Shown here piece after piece: positions 43,353 through 51,560 of a stretch of DNA of 64,000 nt. The stretch covers positions 78,817-142,816 of the forward strand of contig JAFKHV010000008.1 in the NCBI GenBank assembly GCA_017306715.1. Direction: 5' to 3'. The position numbers and the translations under genes are program-made. The notes under the pieces were generated by a model. It did not search any database and had not been told where the DNA came from. It saw only the letters and a list, made by a program, of their open reading frames with translations. Every line of letters begins with the position of its first letter. Positions within the stretch are counted from its first letter, which is position 1. This stretch comes from Legionella sp. (lineage in GTDB: Bacteria; Pseudomonadota; Gammaproteobacteria; Legionellales; Legionellaceae).

Positions 43353-43759
43353 AGGGTTGTTTCCTTGTCGCTTGGTACCTGTTTCATGCCAAATGGATTA
43401 ATCGAAACACGTACATTATTGTAATGGATGTATTGAAAATCACCGCAGGTATTATTGATATATTCCAGAGAAGTCTTTTTAAATTCTTCTGATTTTTCTT
43501 TGCTAATCCCTTCACCAGAAAACAACGTATTCATTCTGGATAGATACATTAAGTTGGGAATGGATACGTGAATATGCTCTATCATTTTTCTAACTTCTTC
43601 ATCAAAAACACTGTGTGATTTTGATAAATCAACATCATTAAGAGCACACCATTCCAAAACTTTTTTAAGCGATTTACCAATGGAAATATTGTTTTGATCT
43701 GCTATTTTTTTTAAATAATTTTCTTCATTTCTTTCTATTCTTATGGATAAAGGCATCAT
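43343..43759 (-). CDS. RHH-type DNA-binding protein beside oriT, 138 residues
   Basis: The N-terminal MPLSIRIERNEENYLKKIAD with NNISIGKSLKKVLEW is a strand-helix-helix (RHH) pattern, as in TraY, MobC and related accessory proteins. The remaining part is helical and unknown. It starts about 60 bp from an array of dyad sites (43823-43961) that it may bind. Probably co-transcribed with the 111-residue gene and acting in relaxosome formation and autoregulation. Confidence 0.65.
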   Translation of the reverse strand: MMPLSIRIERNEENYLKKIADQNNISIGKSLKKVLEWCALNDVDLSKSHSVFDEEVRKMIEHIHVSIPNLMYLSRMNTLFSGEGISKEKSEEFKKTSLEYINNTCGDFQYIHYNNVRVSINPFGMKQVPSDKETTLWK

Positions 43760-43822
43760 TGCTTTGTTCTCCTTATTGACCGATTACTGCAAGGATTTGT
43801 AATTAGAATCAAGTATGTTGTC

Positions 43823-43961
43823 GTATGCCTTGGCATACATTTGAATTCTATAGCATACTTTCCGTATACTCTGGCATACATGCGTATGCTATAGTATACT
43901 AATGAATATGACCATTGATAATACTGTATTATATGGATAATCTAAGTATACTATTGTATAC
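43823..43961. promoter_or_regulatory. Array of GTATRC-N4-GYATAC dyads near oriT
   Basis: 16-bp dyads of form GTATRC-N4-GYATAC occur at 43823-43838, 43864-43879, 43884-43899 and 43946-43961. The converse GCATAC-ATGC-GTATGC lies at 43874-43889. They fill the region upstream of the 138-residue RHH gene. Likely binding sites for that protein in relaxosome assembly or repression. Confidence 0.65.
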
Positions 43962-44052
43962 AGATTGATTTCATTAAAAATGTTACATTATTTGAGAAAA
44001 ATGGTATAAACATTATTTATTCGTTAATAATCAATGACTTGCAACGGAACTA

Positions 44053-44090
44053 TCTGGCCAGAGCCACTGCGTGGTGTGTGAGGGGTCAGA
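44053..44090. other. Candidate oriT nic region
   Basis: TGCGTGGTGTGTGAGGGGT at 44068-44086 resembles the F/R1 nic core GCGTGGGGTGTGGTGC (from memory). A perfect TCTGGCCAGA palindrome precedes it. It lies in the gap between the transfer genes and the leading genes, where oriT is expected for a MOBF12-type relaxase. The nic position itself is not determined. Confidence 0.5.
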
Positions 44091-44232
44091 ACAAAGCACA
44101 GGATACAATTCAAAAAGGACATAATTTAGATATACTACTAGTACAAACAAAATCAGTGATTTAAAAGCAGGTAAATCTGGGCGTGTGCAGGTTTACAATT
44201 TAGGAATAAGTTAAATTAAATAAGGAATATTT

Positions 44233-44571
44233 ATGAAAATTTTTGACTGGTTAAATTCAACCTTATCATCCATTAAAAATGGATTTGCGAATACAGGACA
44301 CGATGCGCATCCATTTAGTGACGAAAACCAGAACCGAATAAATCCAGCAAGTAGTCTACCGATGAATGGTTCGGTTGATATCCATGGCAATCCTTTTGGC
44401 ACTGGAAGCTCAATAAGTCATGATCCCTTTGCAGAAAGTCATCGCCATCATAATCATTTTAATGATCATACCAATTCTTTTAATGATTATCATAACCATC
44501 ACAATCATCACGACACGCTACAAAATTCATTTTCTCATCATGACTATCATGATCCATTTAGAAATTATTAA
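44233..44571 (+). CDS. His-rich protein, 112 residues
   Basis: No family recognised. Soluble, with a short amphipathic N-terminus (MKIFDWLNSTLSSIKNGFAN) and a C-terminal half very rich in His, Asn and Asp (about 20 His, pattern HNHF.DHT...YHNHHNHH). Such tails bind Ni, Zn or Cu. Metal buffering would fit the metal-resistance payload, but this is inference. It is the first gene after the oriT candidate, with ribosome site AAGGAAT. Confidence 0.6.
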   Translation: MKIFDWLNSTLSSIKNGFANTGHDAHPFSDENQNRINPASSLPMNGSVDIHGNPFGTGSSISHDPFAESHRHHNHFNDHTNSFNDYHNHHNHHDTLQNSFSHHDYHDPFRNY

Positions 44572-44709
44572 GATAGTAAATGCAGGGTTCATCAAGCAAT
44601 AATTTCATTCATTTAAGATACATATATTTTTATTATTTTTTAATTAATTTCTAATGATAAATAAAAATTATTTTGATACATTATTGATGTCGATAAATGG
44701 AGATTTATT

Positions 44710-44931
44710 ATGGCTTTACTGAACGCTAAAAGAATTGCAGATAAAGAAAAAATTAAACTTGAGATTGATAAAGATATCTATGCGGAAATTAAGAACTATT
44801 GCACATGGTCTGGAATTAGTGAAATAGATCACTTTTTTGAAGAAGCTGCTTCTTTTATTTTTTCGAAAGACAAAGAGTGGAAAAATCACATTCGATCAAT
44901 CAAACGTGAAAAAATCAAAGAGTCAATGTGA
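44710..44931 (+). CDS. Small hypothetical protein, 73 residues
   Basis: A charged, helical protein with an RHH-like start (KIKLEIDKDIYAEIKNYCTW). Its stop overlaps the GTG of the next gene (tga within AATGTGAAT), so they are coupled. It lies in the leading region. Possibly a DNA-binding accessory; the family is unknown. Confidence 0.6.
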   Translation: MALLNAKRIADKEKIKLEIDKDIYAEIKNYCTWSGISEIDHFFEEAASFIFSKDKEWKNHIRSIKREKIKESM

Positions 44932-45194
44932 ATATTATGTATGATCCAAATGAAGCAAACAAAACATATCTGAATTTATTGAAAGAGAAAGGCGTGGTTT
45001 CTGGTATAAAAAGCGCATTACTTGTAATAACAATTTATGTTTTTAATAAGGCAGTTAATCAACAAGACACCTCTATTTTTAATATAGCATTTGTTTATTT
45101 TTTCTTTTGCATTTATTTCTCTTTTAAATCTAAATTCGTTCGTTTTTTGCGTGGTCATTTACGTGGTGAAGAATTTAGAAATAAATCAGATTAA
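44928..45194 (+). CDS. Small membrane protein, 88 residues
   Basis: GTG start at 44928 overlapping the previous stop; an ATG at 44937 is an alternative. Two hydrophobic segments (IKSALLVITIYVFNKAV; IFNIAFVYFFFCIYFSF) and a basic end. Unknown function. A small inner-membrane protein near oriT could act in entry exclusion, but nothing in the sequence proves it. Confidence 0.6.
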   Translation: MNIMYDPNEANKTYLNLLKEKGVVSGIKSALLVITIYVFNKAVNQQDTSIFNIAFVYFFFCIYFSFKSKFVRFLRGHLRGEEFRNKSD

Positions 45195-45257
45195 TAAATA
45201 CATATTCATTTCTATGGTCATAAACATATGGCCAGATTAGTAACTCGATAATTGCTT

Positions 45258-45548
45258 CTAGGCAGCAACTCGATCATTAATAACCAAAGAAACAGACACA
45301 TGGGCTTTTGCCAACATATTCACTAACATATCAATAGTGAATTTTTGAATCAGACCTCGTTTTAAATCACTAATTCTCGGCTGAGATACCCCCAGCACTT
45401 TTGCAGCCATAGCTTGGGTTAAGTGATGTTCTTTAATATAGTGTTCTATAGCACGCATCAAAGCAGCTCGAATTTTCAAATTCTCAGCCTCTGTGCTATC
45501 AAAACCTAAATCATCAAAGATACTCCCTTTTGTTTCATGAGTAGTCAT
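45258..45548 (-). CDS. higA: HigA-like antitoxin (XRE)
   Basis: A 96-residue antitoxin with an XRE helix-turn-helix (LTQAMAAKVLGVSQPRISDL) in the C-terminal half. It follows the toxin gene with a 1-bp gap. It would neutralise the toxin and repress the pair. The toxin-first order is that of HigBA and related Gp49-type systems. Confidence 0.85.
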   Translation of the reverse strand: MTTHETKGSIFDDLGFDSTEAENLKIRAALMRAIEHYIKEHHLTQAMAAKVLGVSQPRISDLKRGLIQKFTIDMLVNMLAKAHVSVSLVINDRVAA

Positions 45549-45549
45549 T

Positions 45550-45879
45550 TTATACCTCGCTCTTTAATTGAGCTATTTCTTTAAATCGCTTTTTCGCCAG
45601 TTCAATATCTTTTTGGCTCGTTTTTTGAGTCTTTTTAATAAACGAATGCAATATATAAATGCCGTCTGCAAATTGGGCTGCATAAATCACACGGTACTCA
45701 TTTTCAACATGAATTCGTATTTCTTTAACACCCTTTCCGATGGAAACCATTGGCTTCCAATCTGCCGGTTCTAAGCCACGCTGCACTCTATCCAGATTAT
45801 ATCCGGCTACTTGTTTTGCCTGTTTAGAGAACTCCAGTAGATCATCGTAACTAGAGCCTAACCATATTATTCTTTTCAT
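45550..45879 (-). CDS. higB: HigB/Gp49-like toxin
   Basis: A 109-residue RelE-superfamily toxin of the phage-derived Gp49/HigB type (KPMVSIGKGVKEIRIHVENE, YRVIYAAQFADGIYILHSF, KKTQKTSQKDIELAKKRF). Expected to be a ribosome-dependent mRNA nuclease. First of the pair, with the antitoxin behind it. It stabilises the element after conjugation. Confidence 0.85.
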   Translation of the reverse strand: MKRIIWLGSSYDDLLEFSKQAKQVAGYNLDRVQRGLEPADWKPMVSIGKGVKEIRIHVENEYRVIYAAQFADGIYILHSFIKKTQKTSQKDIELAKKRFKEIAQLKSEV

Positions 45880-45922
45880 GGTTAATTATATAAAATTTTA
45901 TATAAAAATGCAAGCCGAGTAA

Positions 45923-46099
45923 TCACTCGACCATCTCAATTAATGATTTAAGTGAGTAGCCACACAAGCAAATAAAAACAGAATCTATTTCTTGTTGATA
46001 GTGACTGTTTCTATAGAGTTCCGTCAGATAATCTGATTGTTTATCACTATGTTCCTCATCTTCACCCATCACTTGAGCAACGCATTCAATTAAATTCAT
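45923..46099 (-). CDS. Small hypothetical protein, 58 residues
   Basis: A short gene with a good ribosome site (AAGGAT, 5 bp before ATG). Acidic helical protein (MNLIECVAQVMGEDEEHSDK start) with two closely spaced cysteines (FICLCGYS). Unknown. It lies upstream of the toxin gene on the same strand. Confidence 0.45.
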   Translation of the reverse strand: MNLIECVAQVMGEDEEHSDKQSDYLTELYRNSHYQQEIDSVFICLCGYSLKSLIEMVE

Positions 46100-46173
46100 G
46101 AAATATCCTTATACTTGATCTTAATCGATAGAGCCTCCACTCGACAGGAGGCTGCCACTTACTTAATTTTTGA

Positions 46174-46446
46174 TTAACTCTGAATTAACTCCCAATCCCC
46201 AAAATACCCATCAGCCGTTTGGAGTAGATCCTCTTGAAACCTCAAAACCAATGCGAAATCTCCAAATACATCCCACCCTGTTTGCTTTTGTGCTTTATAA
46301 AGGTCTTGCTCACTCTCAAAATGAACATATATTTCGCCATACGTACCAGTTAAACCAGTAATTCCGTTAATCGTTGGACCATCAAAACCCCAATCTTGCA
46401 AAGACTCATCAGGTGTTGTTCTGCCATGGAATAAATGTAATTGCAT
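46174..46446 (-). CDS. Hypothetical plasmid protein, 90 residues
   Basis: Not recognised. A compact acidic protein (FHGRTTPDESLQDWGFDGP, then VHFESEQDLYKAQ) without signal or membrane segment. It follows the antirestriction gene on the same strand by 73 bp and is probably in its operon. Confidence 0.65.
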   Translation of the reverse strand: MQLHLFHGRTTPDESLQDWGFDGPTINGITGLTGTYGEIYVHFESEQDLYKAQKQTGWDVFGDFALVLRFQEDLLQTADGYFGDWELIQS

Positions 46447-46519
46447 GTTATATCCCTCTAATTTTATTCATCGCTGCTAAAACCCCACAACAAATAATCG
46501 CTTTATTGTGGGGACGGAT

Positions 46520-46939
46520 TTAATCAATTGCCGCAAAAATTTGTTTGAATTCGTGATGTTGTCCGGCAAAATCTAAGAGGGCGTAATATTTATCTATTAT
46601 TTCATCTGATTCGGTTCGCCATGCGAGATTATTTAGGGCGTAGGTTGTGGCAATAATCCCCGCAGCATCGCTAGATACGCTTCCCTCGTAGCCATTACCA
46701 TGAACAAAGATATTGAATGGCTCGCTTGACTGGGGTGCTATATAAAAACCATTGTTACTCAGCTCGTAAAAATCCCAATATCCACCATGGTATGTGTTAC
46801 AAATAGTACCCATGGTTCGGTATACCGAAGATTCAAAGCTTAAGTATTCTTTGTTTAAATGCTTAGGGAGAAAGGCCAATCGTTGATTGTCTGAAATTAA
46901 TTGAGATTGAATGAGGAATTGTTGTCTTTCAGTATTCAT
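46520..46939 (-). CDS. klcA: ArdB/KlcA-family antirestriction protein
   Basis: A 139-residue protein with the family core YHGGYWDFYELSNNGFYIAP and SSDAAGIIATTYALNNLAW. ArdB/KlcA proteins protect entering plasmid DNA from type I restriction without mimicking DNA. Its place in the leading region, next to oriT, allows early expression in the recipient. Upstream is a GTTC-N6-GAAC element shared with the 101-residue gene. Confidence 0.85.
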   Translation of the reverse strand: MNTERQQFLIQSQLISDNQRLAFLPKHLNKEYLSFESSVYRTMGTICNTYHGGYWDFYELSNNGFYIAPQSSEPFNIFVHGNGYEGSVSSDAAGIIATTYALNNLAWRTESDEIIDKYYALLDFAGQHHEFKQIFAAID

Positions 46940-46966
46940 GTGAAGCTCCTTATTTTTCTATTATGT

Positions 46967-46981
46967 TCCTAAGTGAACAAA
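46967..46981. promoter_or_regulatory. GTTCCTAAGTGAAC element upstream of klcA
   Basis: GTTCCTAAGTGAAC (GTTC-N6-GAAC dyad) followed by AA(A)TACA(G/T)TAT, just upstream of the antirestriction gene. A near-identical copy precedes the 101-residue gene at 47587, which implies a common regulator. Confidence 0.5.
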
Positions 46982-47200
46982 TACAGTATCTCAAAATACC
47001 CTGATAATGTCAATAATAAACATCTATTTTAATGACGTTTTTGTAATTATTTTAGTTGGAACACTTGATGCCTAAATAATAATGCATCATTTTCTTTTTA
47101 TACTTCTGCTTCTTAAAAGCATACGTAATATCCAAAATAAGAAAACAAAATCTATCTCTAATTTTTTTAATCATAACAATATCCTTATCAATTTATTTAT

Positions 47201-47231
47201 CAACAGAAAGAGGCATAACCCCTTTCTGTTG
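47201..47231 (-). terminator. Hairpin after the 101-residue gene
   Basis: 13-bp stem (CAACAGAAAG-AGG with one mismatch) and 5-bp loop, 23 bp past the stop of the minus-strand gene. No long T-run, so termination may be weak. Confidence 0.45.
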
Positions 47232-47253
47232 GTATGCGCTTATATACGTCTTT

Positions 47254-47559
47254 TTATGCATAAGATGAGTAATAGAGTGCTTCACCAGACCAAATACTAG
47301 CTCTACTGACTTCATTAATCTTCACCGAACCATGAATGCCAATTCTTTTCCTAAAGGGCTGACCTATAAAATTACCGGGGATTGGCTTGGTTTTTCCACT
47401 AAAACCCGAACCATCAGAAATAAGTTCCTGTTCCAGTTCTCGTAACTCTAGAGTGGTGCGGCCGATAAGTTTGGTCACTTCGTAAAAATCTATATTTGTT
47501 TGATCGTATCCCCAGCTTGCACAAAGGATAGATCCTATTTGAAGGGAGTTGTGATTCAT
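47254..47559 (-). CDS. Hypothetical plasmid protein, 101 residues
   Basis: Not recognised. A basic, beta-rich small protein (CASWGYDQTNIDFYEVTKLI, then IPGNFIGQPFRKRI) without signal peptide. It shares an upstream control element with klcA, so it is probably an early leading-region gene and may also serve establishment. Confidence 0.65.
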   Translation of the reverse strand: MNHNSLQIGSILCASWGYDQTNIDFYEVTKLIGRTTLELRELEQELISDGSGFSGKTKPIPGNFIGQPFRKRIGIHGSVKINEVSRASIWSGEALYYSSYA

Positions 47560-47585
47560 ATTTTTTCCTTATTGTTATCGTTTAT

Positions 47586-47601
47586 GTTCCTAAGTGAACA
47601 A
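47586..47601. promoter_or_regulatory. GTTCCTAAGTGAAC element upstream of the 101-residue gene
   Basis: Second copy of TTATGTTCCTAAGTGAACAA, matching the klcA upstream element over about 20 bp. Likely operator shared by the two early genes. Confidence 0.5.
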
Positions 47602-47728
47602 CTACATTATGACAAATCAGCAACTAAAGGTCAACATATAACGCCTATTTAAAAGATGTATTTTATACTTGTAATATATTGACATGGTACTGACTGCTGC
47701 TAAAATAAAAAAGTCACTAAGGACAATA

Positions 47729-48265
47729 ATGAAAAACCGGAGCCATAACATGATTACTACAAACCAAACGAAGGCGCCACCTGAGCTTATTGCTCAATTG
47801 AACAACTTTGTTTGCTTACGTGGCAAAAATACGAATACACCTATACTAAGGAATTTTAAAACCTATTTTACAATGAGGCATGCGGTCTATCATTATCGAC
47901 CACCTTCATCTAAAAAACCCAATATTTCAGATATCAATTACTATTTTGATGATCATAATAATCGATCTGGAGCAATGCACAGTCTTTATCAGCTCAACGA
48001 AAACTCTCTTTTAGAGGCTGATAATAAGGCCACCAAAAGAAATGAAACTACTATTAAAAAAGTGATGAGAACAGATTGTATTAGAGATTGTATCAAGAGC
48101 CCTGTTTTTGCCTTTCGAGTAAAGTGCGCCTACAAACAGTCTGGTAACAAATACTTTATTAATTTAGCAACTCATACTGCATATAGCCGTCTGAATGATT
48201 CAAAGAAAACTGCATCGAATTATTACATAAATCCACAACTTACCCTGATTGAGATAATAAAATGA
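47729..48265 (+). CDS. Hypothetical protein, 178 residues
   Basis: Start at the ATG with an AAGGA site; an upstream in-frame ATG at 47684 has none. Basic protein with many Asn, Tyr and Lys and no membrane segment. Not recognised. It overlaps the next gene by 4 bp (ATGA), so the two are a unit. Confidence 0.6.
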   Translation: MKNRSHNMITTNQTKAPPELIAQLNNFVCLRGKNTNTPILRNFKTYFTMRHAVYHYRPPSSKKPNISDINYYFDDHNNRSGAMHSLYQLNENSLLEADNKATKRNETTIKKVMRTDCIRDCIKSPVFAFRVKCAYKQSGNKYFINLATHTAYSRLNDSKKTASNYYINPQLTLIEIIK

Positions 48266-49083
48266 AAAAACTATTACGACTTGAAATTAAACAAAATTTA
48301 CGTAGATCCCCACGGGTTTACGTCAAATCAATCGATTTAAAAACAATTTATGGCTCGTTTCATGTGGATGCCCCTGATGGTTTTGAGGGATGGGACTTAC
48401 TGTCTGCTGAGCAAACCATTGAGCTTAAACAATTCATGCAAAACGTTACTGCCGTATATCAGCATTTAAACCCTTCTCCTGCAAACACACTAACAGACTT
48501 TCGCTTCCGCCTTCCTTATGAATTCTTGGATACTTTAGAACAAATTGAAATCCTATGTCATAAAGAAAAAGTGGAACTCAATGTGTTTGATTCGATGATT
48601 ACAAGCATGATTCAGCAAATTAAAATTGCTACCAACAAACTCTCAGGCCATTCCAAAGAACAAGCCCTTGGATTGCTAGATCGCGCAAACCTTGCTGAAT
48701 ATAAAAAAATTGATTTTAGCCCTCAAATCAAAGCAATATTTGCAGAACTGCAAGCCATTCACAACCGCTCTGAAAAACTACACCTTAAAGCCAAAGATTT
48801 ATATAACAAAGATAAAAGTTACTCACCACTGGCAATTAAAGGAATGGCTGAAGGTGAAACCACACCATCAAAGTGGTTGGTGTCCTGTGCTATAGATATT
48901 CTTATGGATGAACGAACCGCACCTCTTGATTCTATGCTGTCGAGTGACGATATTTTTATGCTTTGGGCAAAGCCTTTGCTGAAAGAAGCACTCTCAAAAG
49001 AAGCACTGATTAGTAAAGCGCAAAAGCTAGAGAAAAATAAGTCACTTATTGATAGAATTACACAATTTAATCAAATGAATTAA
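48262..49083 (+). CDS. Hypothetical protein, 273 residues
   Basis: Not recognised. Helical, Lys-rich soluble protein, with the first 40 residues basic (EIKQNLRRSPRVYVKSIDLK). Coupled to the preceding gene. No catalytic motif seen. Its location between the antirestriction and MazG-like genes suggests accessory or defence-like cargo, but there is no direct evidence. Confidence 0.6.
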   Translation: MKKLLRLEIKQNLRRSPRVYVKSIDLKTIYGSFHVDAPDGFEGWDLLSAEQTIELKQFMQNVTAVYQHLNPSPANTLTDFRFRLPYEFLDTLEQIEILCHKEKVELNVFDSMITSMIQQIKIATNKLSGHSKEQALGLLDRANLAEYKKIDFSPQIKAIFAELQAIHNRSEKLHLKAKDLYNKDKSYSPLAIKGMAEGETTPSKWLVSCAIDILMDERTAPLDSMLSSDDIFMLWAKPLLKEALSKEALISKAQKLEKNKSLIDRITQFNQMN

Positions 49084-49120
49084 TAATTTGTTCATAACTA
49101 TTCTGAGGACTTTGACTGTC

Positions 49121-49264
49121 ATGTACCATTTTAAATTAAAAATGACTTTGTTCTTTTCTGCACTGATGCTAATTCAAAGTTTAGTCGGTTATGCTTTGTT
49201 TCAACAAGCTAAGGATGATGATCAATTGATGCTTGCAACAATTCAGGCAATGACGATTATATGA
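49121..49264 (+). CDS. Small membrane protein, 47 residues
   Basis: A short frame with one membrane segment (MTLFFSALMLIQSLVGYALF) and an acidic end (KDDDQL). A GAGGAC site lies somewhat far (11 bp) upstream. Possibly a real small protein in the transcript of the two preceding genes; weakly supported. Confidence 0.35.
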   Translation: MYHFKLKMTLFFSALMLIQSLVGYALFQQAKDDDQLMLATIQAMTII

Positions 49265-49399
49265 CCAAATTAAACTTGGCTAAGAATAGAGCATTAATCA
49301 CTACTTAATAGCAAATTACCCCCAAGAAATGTCTTACATAATAAACAGCATCTTGGCTAATGCCTTAATAGTGACGAAAAGCTATACTGAATTTGTTTG

Positions 49400-49480
49400 G
49401 CGCAGCTGAGATGTTGACAGGATGTTGAGACACTAGCGAGTTCAAGGATGAACTCAAATCAATGGCATTTACAGCTGCGC
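49400..49480. other. Structured noncoding segment
   Basis: A 9-bp perfect outer stem (GCGCAGCTG, 49400-49408, with CAGCTGCGC, 49472-49480) encloses an inner hairpin GAGTTC-AAGGAT-GAACTC (49438-49455). The gap around it (49265-49504) has no gene. It could be a structured RNA or a protein-binding site. Confidence 0.35.
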
Positions 49481-49504
49481 ACAGGCACAAAACAAAAACC
49501 ACCA

Positions 49505-49948
49505 TTAACCAACTAACTCTTTAGCCTTATCCCAAATATGCATCAATTCATCAAAGGGCAAGCCCTCCAGGTTAATCAACTCACGCTCTTCAGCAATCAG
49601 TTTAACCGCACGTAATCGCCTTTCAAATTTAGTTAATGATTGCCCAAGGGTTACTCGGGGACTTAACTTGCAAAAAATACACAGGGAAAACACTGCATGG
49701 AGTAAATCGCCAATTTCTTCTTGCAAAGCAGTTTGATTCGCTTTAGAAGGATCATGTTCCAGATGCTCTTTGATTTCATCACACTCACTGTGAATTTGAG
49801 TCATGATTTGGTCTGCACTTTGCCATTTGAACCCAAATTGGGAGGCTTCTTCCTCCAGAGCACTAATTTTATCTAAAAGTTCCATGTTCAACCTAAGGGT
49901 AATTTGATGAGTGCTATAGGTTTTGTCAACCAACAAAGGGTTATCCAT
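49505..49948 (-). CDS. MazG-like nucleotide pyrophosphohydrolase
   Basis: A 147-residue protein whose part from about residue 23 matches MazG: LDKISALEEEASQFGFKW, the metal motif ECDEIKEHLE and EEIGDLLHAVFSLCIF (ExxE...ExxD), and LTKFERRLRAV. It would hydrolyse NTPs or dNTPs to monophosphates. The first 20 residues are extra, and a start at the internal ATG (MELLDK) is possible. MazG enzymes limit abnormal nucleotides or lower alarmone pools; here the role is unknown. Confidence 0.82.
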   Translation of the reverse strand: MDNPLLVDKTYSTHQITLRLNMELLDKISALEEEASQFGFKWQSADQIMTQIHSECDEIKEHLEHDPSKANQTALQEEIGDLLHAVFSLCIFCKLSPRVTLGQSLTKFERRLRAVKLIAEERELINLEGLPFDELMHIWDKAKELVG

Positions 49949-50152
49949 AATAGCATTCTTATAATTAATATAAAATTATGTAGCTTAATTCATGCTACTC
50001 AGTTGCTATAAAAAGCTACGTATTTAAAAAGTTCAAATAAAAGACCCAATTATGACTAAAAATAAGGCCTCTTATTTAATCTTAAATATCAATTGTAATA
50101 TCATGACAATTGATAGTATCATTTTGGTGCTATAAAGAATTTAAGGATCGAA

Positions 50153-51460
50153 ATGAATCAAGAAATGACCCATAACTTATTTAGTAATTTCCAATCAACT
50201 GTTTTTAGGGCGGTTAAAACATTCTTACAAAGAAATAAGGGAGAAGAGGCAGATAAATCAATTACAACAAGCTTAAGGATACCAGGAGAAATAAAGGAAT
50301 TTTATGAATGTATTGCTGAGGCTGAAATGACCTCTATTAATACAGCCATTGTCAGCACATTAAGCAAAGTAAAAGACCAAACGATTAGTGAATATCAAAA
50401 ATCATACTCAAGCATCAATGACACTTATGACTATCAAATAAACAGTTTTTTTAAAATCATTGACGATCAAAAAATAGATTACAACGACTTGTGTCTTCTT
50501 CTGAAATGGATAACAGGTATTAAACTCAATAGAGCTGATATTACTAATAAAGAAATATTGGTTAATCTAATTGATAAAAATGCGCAATTAAAAACCTGCC
50601 AAACATTTGGCTACAGCTATGAATGGATCCAAGATAATAAGAGGTCTATTTCCTACCGATGGCCTGATTTTCAAGATCGCTGGTACAAAAATGTAAAGTC
50701 ATTTATTCAAGATTTAATTATCAATTTTTATTTGGACGAAACGGTAGAATCCTTTGAGTTGTCTTTTTTATGCTGCGATAAAAACGTGATAGATAACATC
50801 ATCTCAGGTATTAGCTCTGAAAGACTAGAAAATATTACCCCAATTGTAATAGCTAATCGATGTATTAATGGAATAAAAACCAAAACATATCATCGATTTG
50901 AATCAGATAACATTAATTATGAAAAGTGCAGGCACCACTTTATTGTCTTGGTAAAAATGATTCTTGTACTGGTAAAAAATAATATCATTAGCTTCCCTTG
51001 CGGCTATTTGATTACACCACAACAACACGACATGATACTGGATGGTAGTATCCATCTTGTAGAGTTATTTAATAAAAATCGTCTAACAAATAGTTTTTGC
51101 GTAGATGATTTAGATGATGTTGAAATTTTCCCTATATCAGTTAATGATAGCCATAAAACCAATAAGCCCAATATTTATCATTGCTTAAAGAGTACAGTAA
51201 TACATAATATTTTAACTTTGACTGATAAATATACCTCTTCCATACCCCTTACTGATGAAGTAGCTTCCAGATGCAGGATGAATAAAACAGCACTAGCTAA
51301 ATATTTAAGGTTATTTGATATAAATAATGACCAACGGTATTCAAATGGCGTTTTTTTATCACCAGAAAAAAATGACGATTTAACTATCAATTTAAATAGA
51401 ATTCGTGAAATACAATCTGAACTGCGCGATTGTAAAATCCTGGATACCGCTTTTGGCTAA
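50153..51460 (+). CDS. Hypothetical protein with RHH-like segment, 435 residues
   Basis: Not recognised. Residues 36-75 (SITTSLRIPGEIKEFYECIA, MTSINTAIVSTLSKV) look like an RHH DNA-binding unit; the rest is a large helical domain, with a helix-turn-helix-like LTDEVASRCRMNKTALAKYL near the end. Low GC and many Asn, Ile and Lys. It is a single gene with its own promoter region. It may be a regulator or replication accessory. Confidence 0.65.
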   Translation: MNQEMTHNLFSNFQSTVFRAVKTFLQRNKGEEADKSITTSLRIPGEIKEFYECIAEAEMTSINTAIVSTLSKVKDQTISEYQKSYSSINDTYDYQINSFFKIIDDQKIDYNDLCLLLKWITGIKLNRADITNKEILVNLIDKNAQLKTCQTFGYSYEWIQDNKRSISYRWPDFQDRWYKNVKSFIQDLIINFYLDETVESFELSFLCCDKNVIDNIISGISSERLENITPIVIANRCINGIKTKTYHRFESDNINYEKCRHHFIVLVKMILVLVKNNIISFPCGYLITPQQHDMILDGSIHLVELFNKNRLTNSFCVDDLDDVEIFPISVNDSHKTNKPNIYHCLKSTVIHNILTLTDKYTSSIPLTDEVASRCRMNKTALAKYLRLFDINNDQRYSNGVFLSPEKNDDLTINLNRIREIQSELRDCKILDTAFG

Positions 51461-51471
51461 TTCAGCTCTTG

Positions 51472-51526
51472 GTGACATACTCCCACCGGAGCGGACTAGT
51501 CAATTCATGGCGGGGATATGTCACTA
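51472..51526. repeat. Hairpin between two genes
   Basis: TGACATACTCCCACC and GGCGGGGATATGTCA form an imperfect 15-bp stem (11 pairs) around a loop holding GACTAGTC. It follows the 435-residue gene. Either a terminator-like structure or the end of a lost IS200/IS605-type element; no transposase is present. Confidence 0.35.
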
Positions 51527-51560
51527 GAATTAATATAAAGCAGGATGGCTACAAGAGTAA

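Noticed and set aside
47082..47300. 72-codon plus-strand reading frame rich in Ile, Asn and Lys
   Set aside because: It looks like chance AT-rich sequence, overlaps the end of a better supported gene, and contains the hairpin that follows that gene.
51472..51526. Full IS200/IS605 element or omega-RNA
   Set aside because: Only one hairpin is present, with no tnpA or tnpB, so no mobile element is called.
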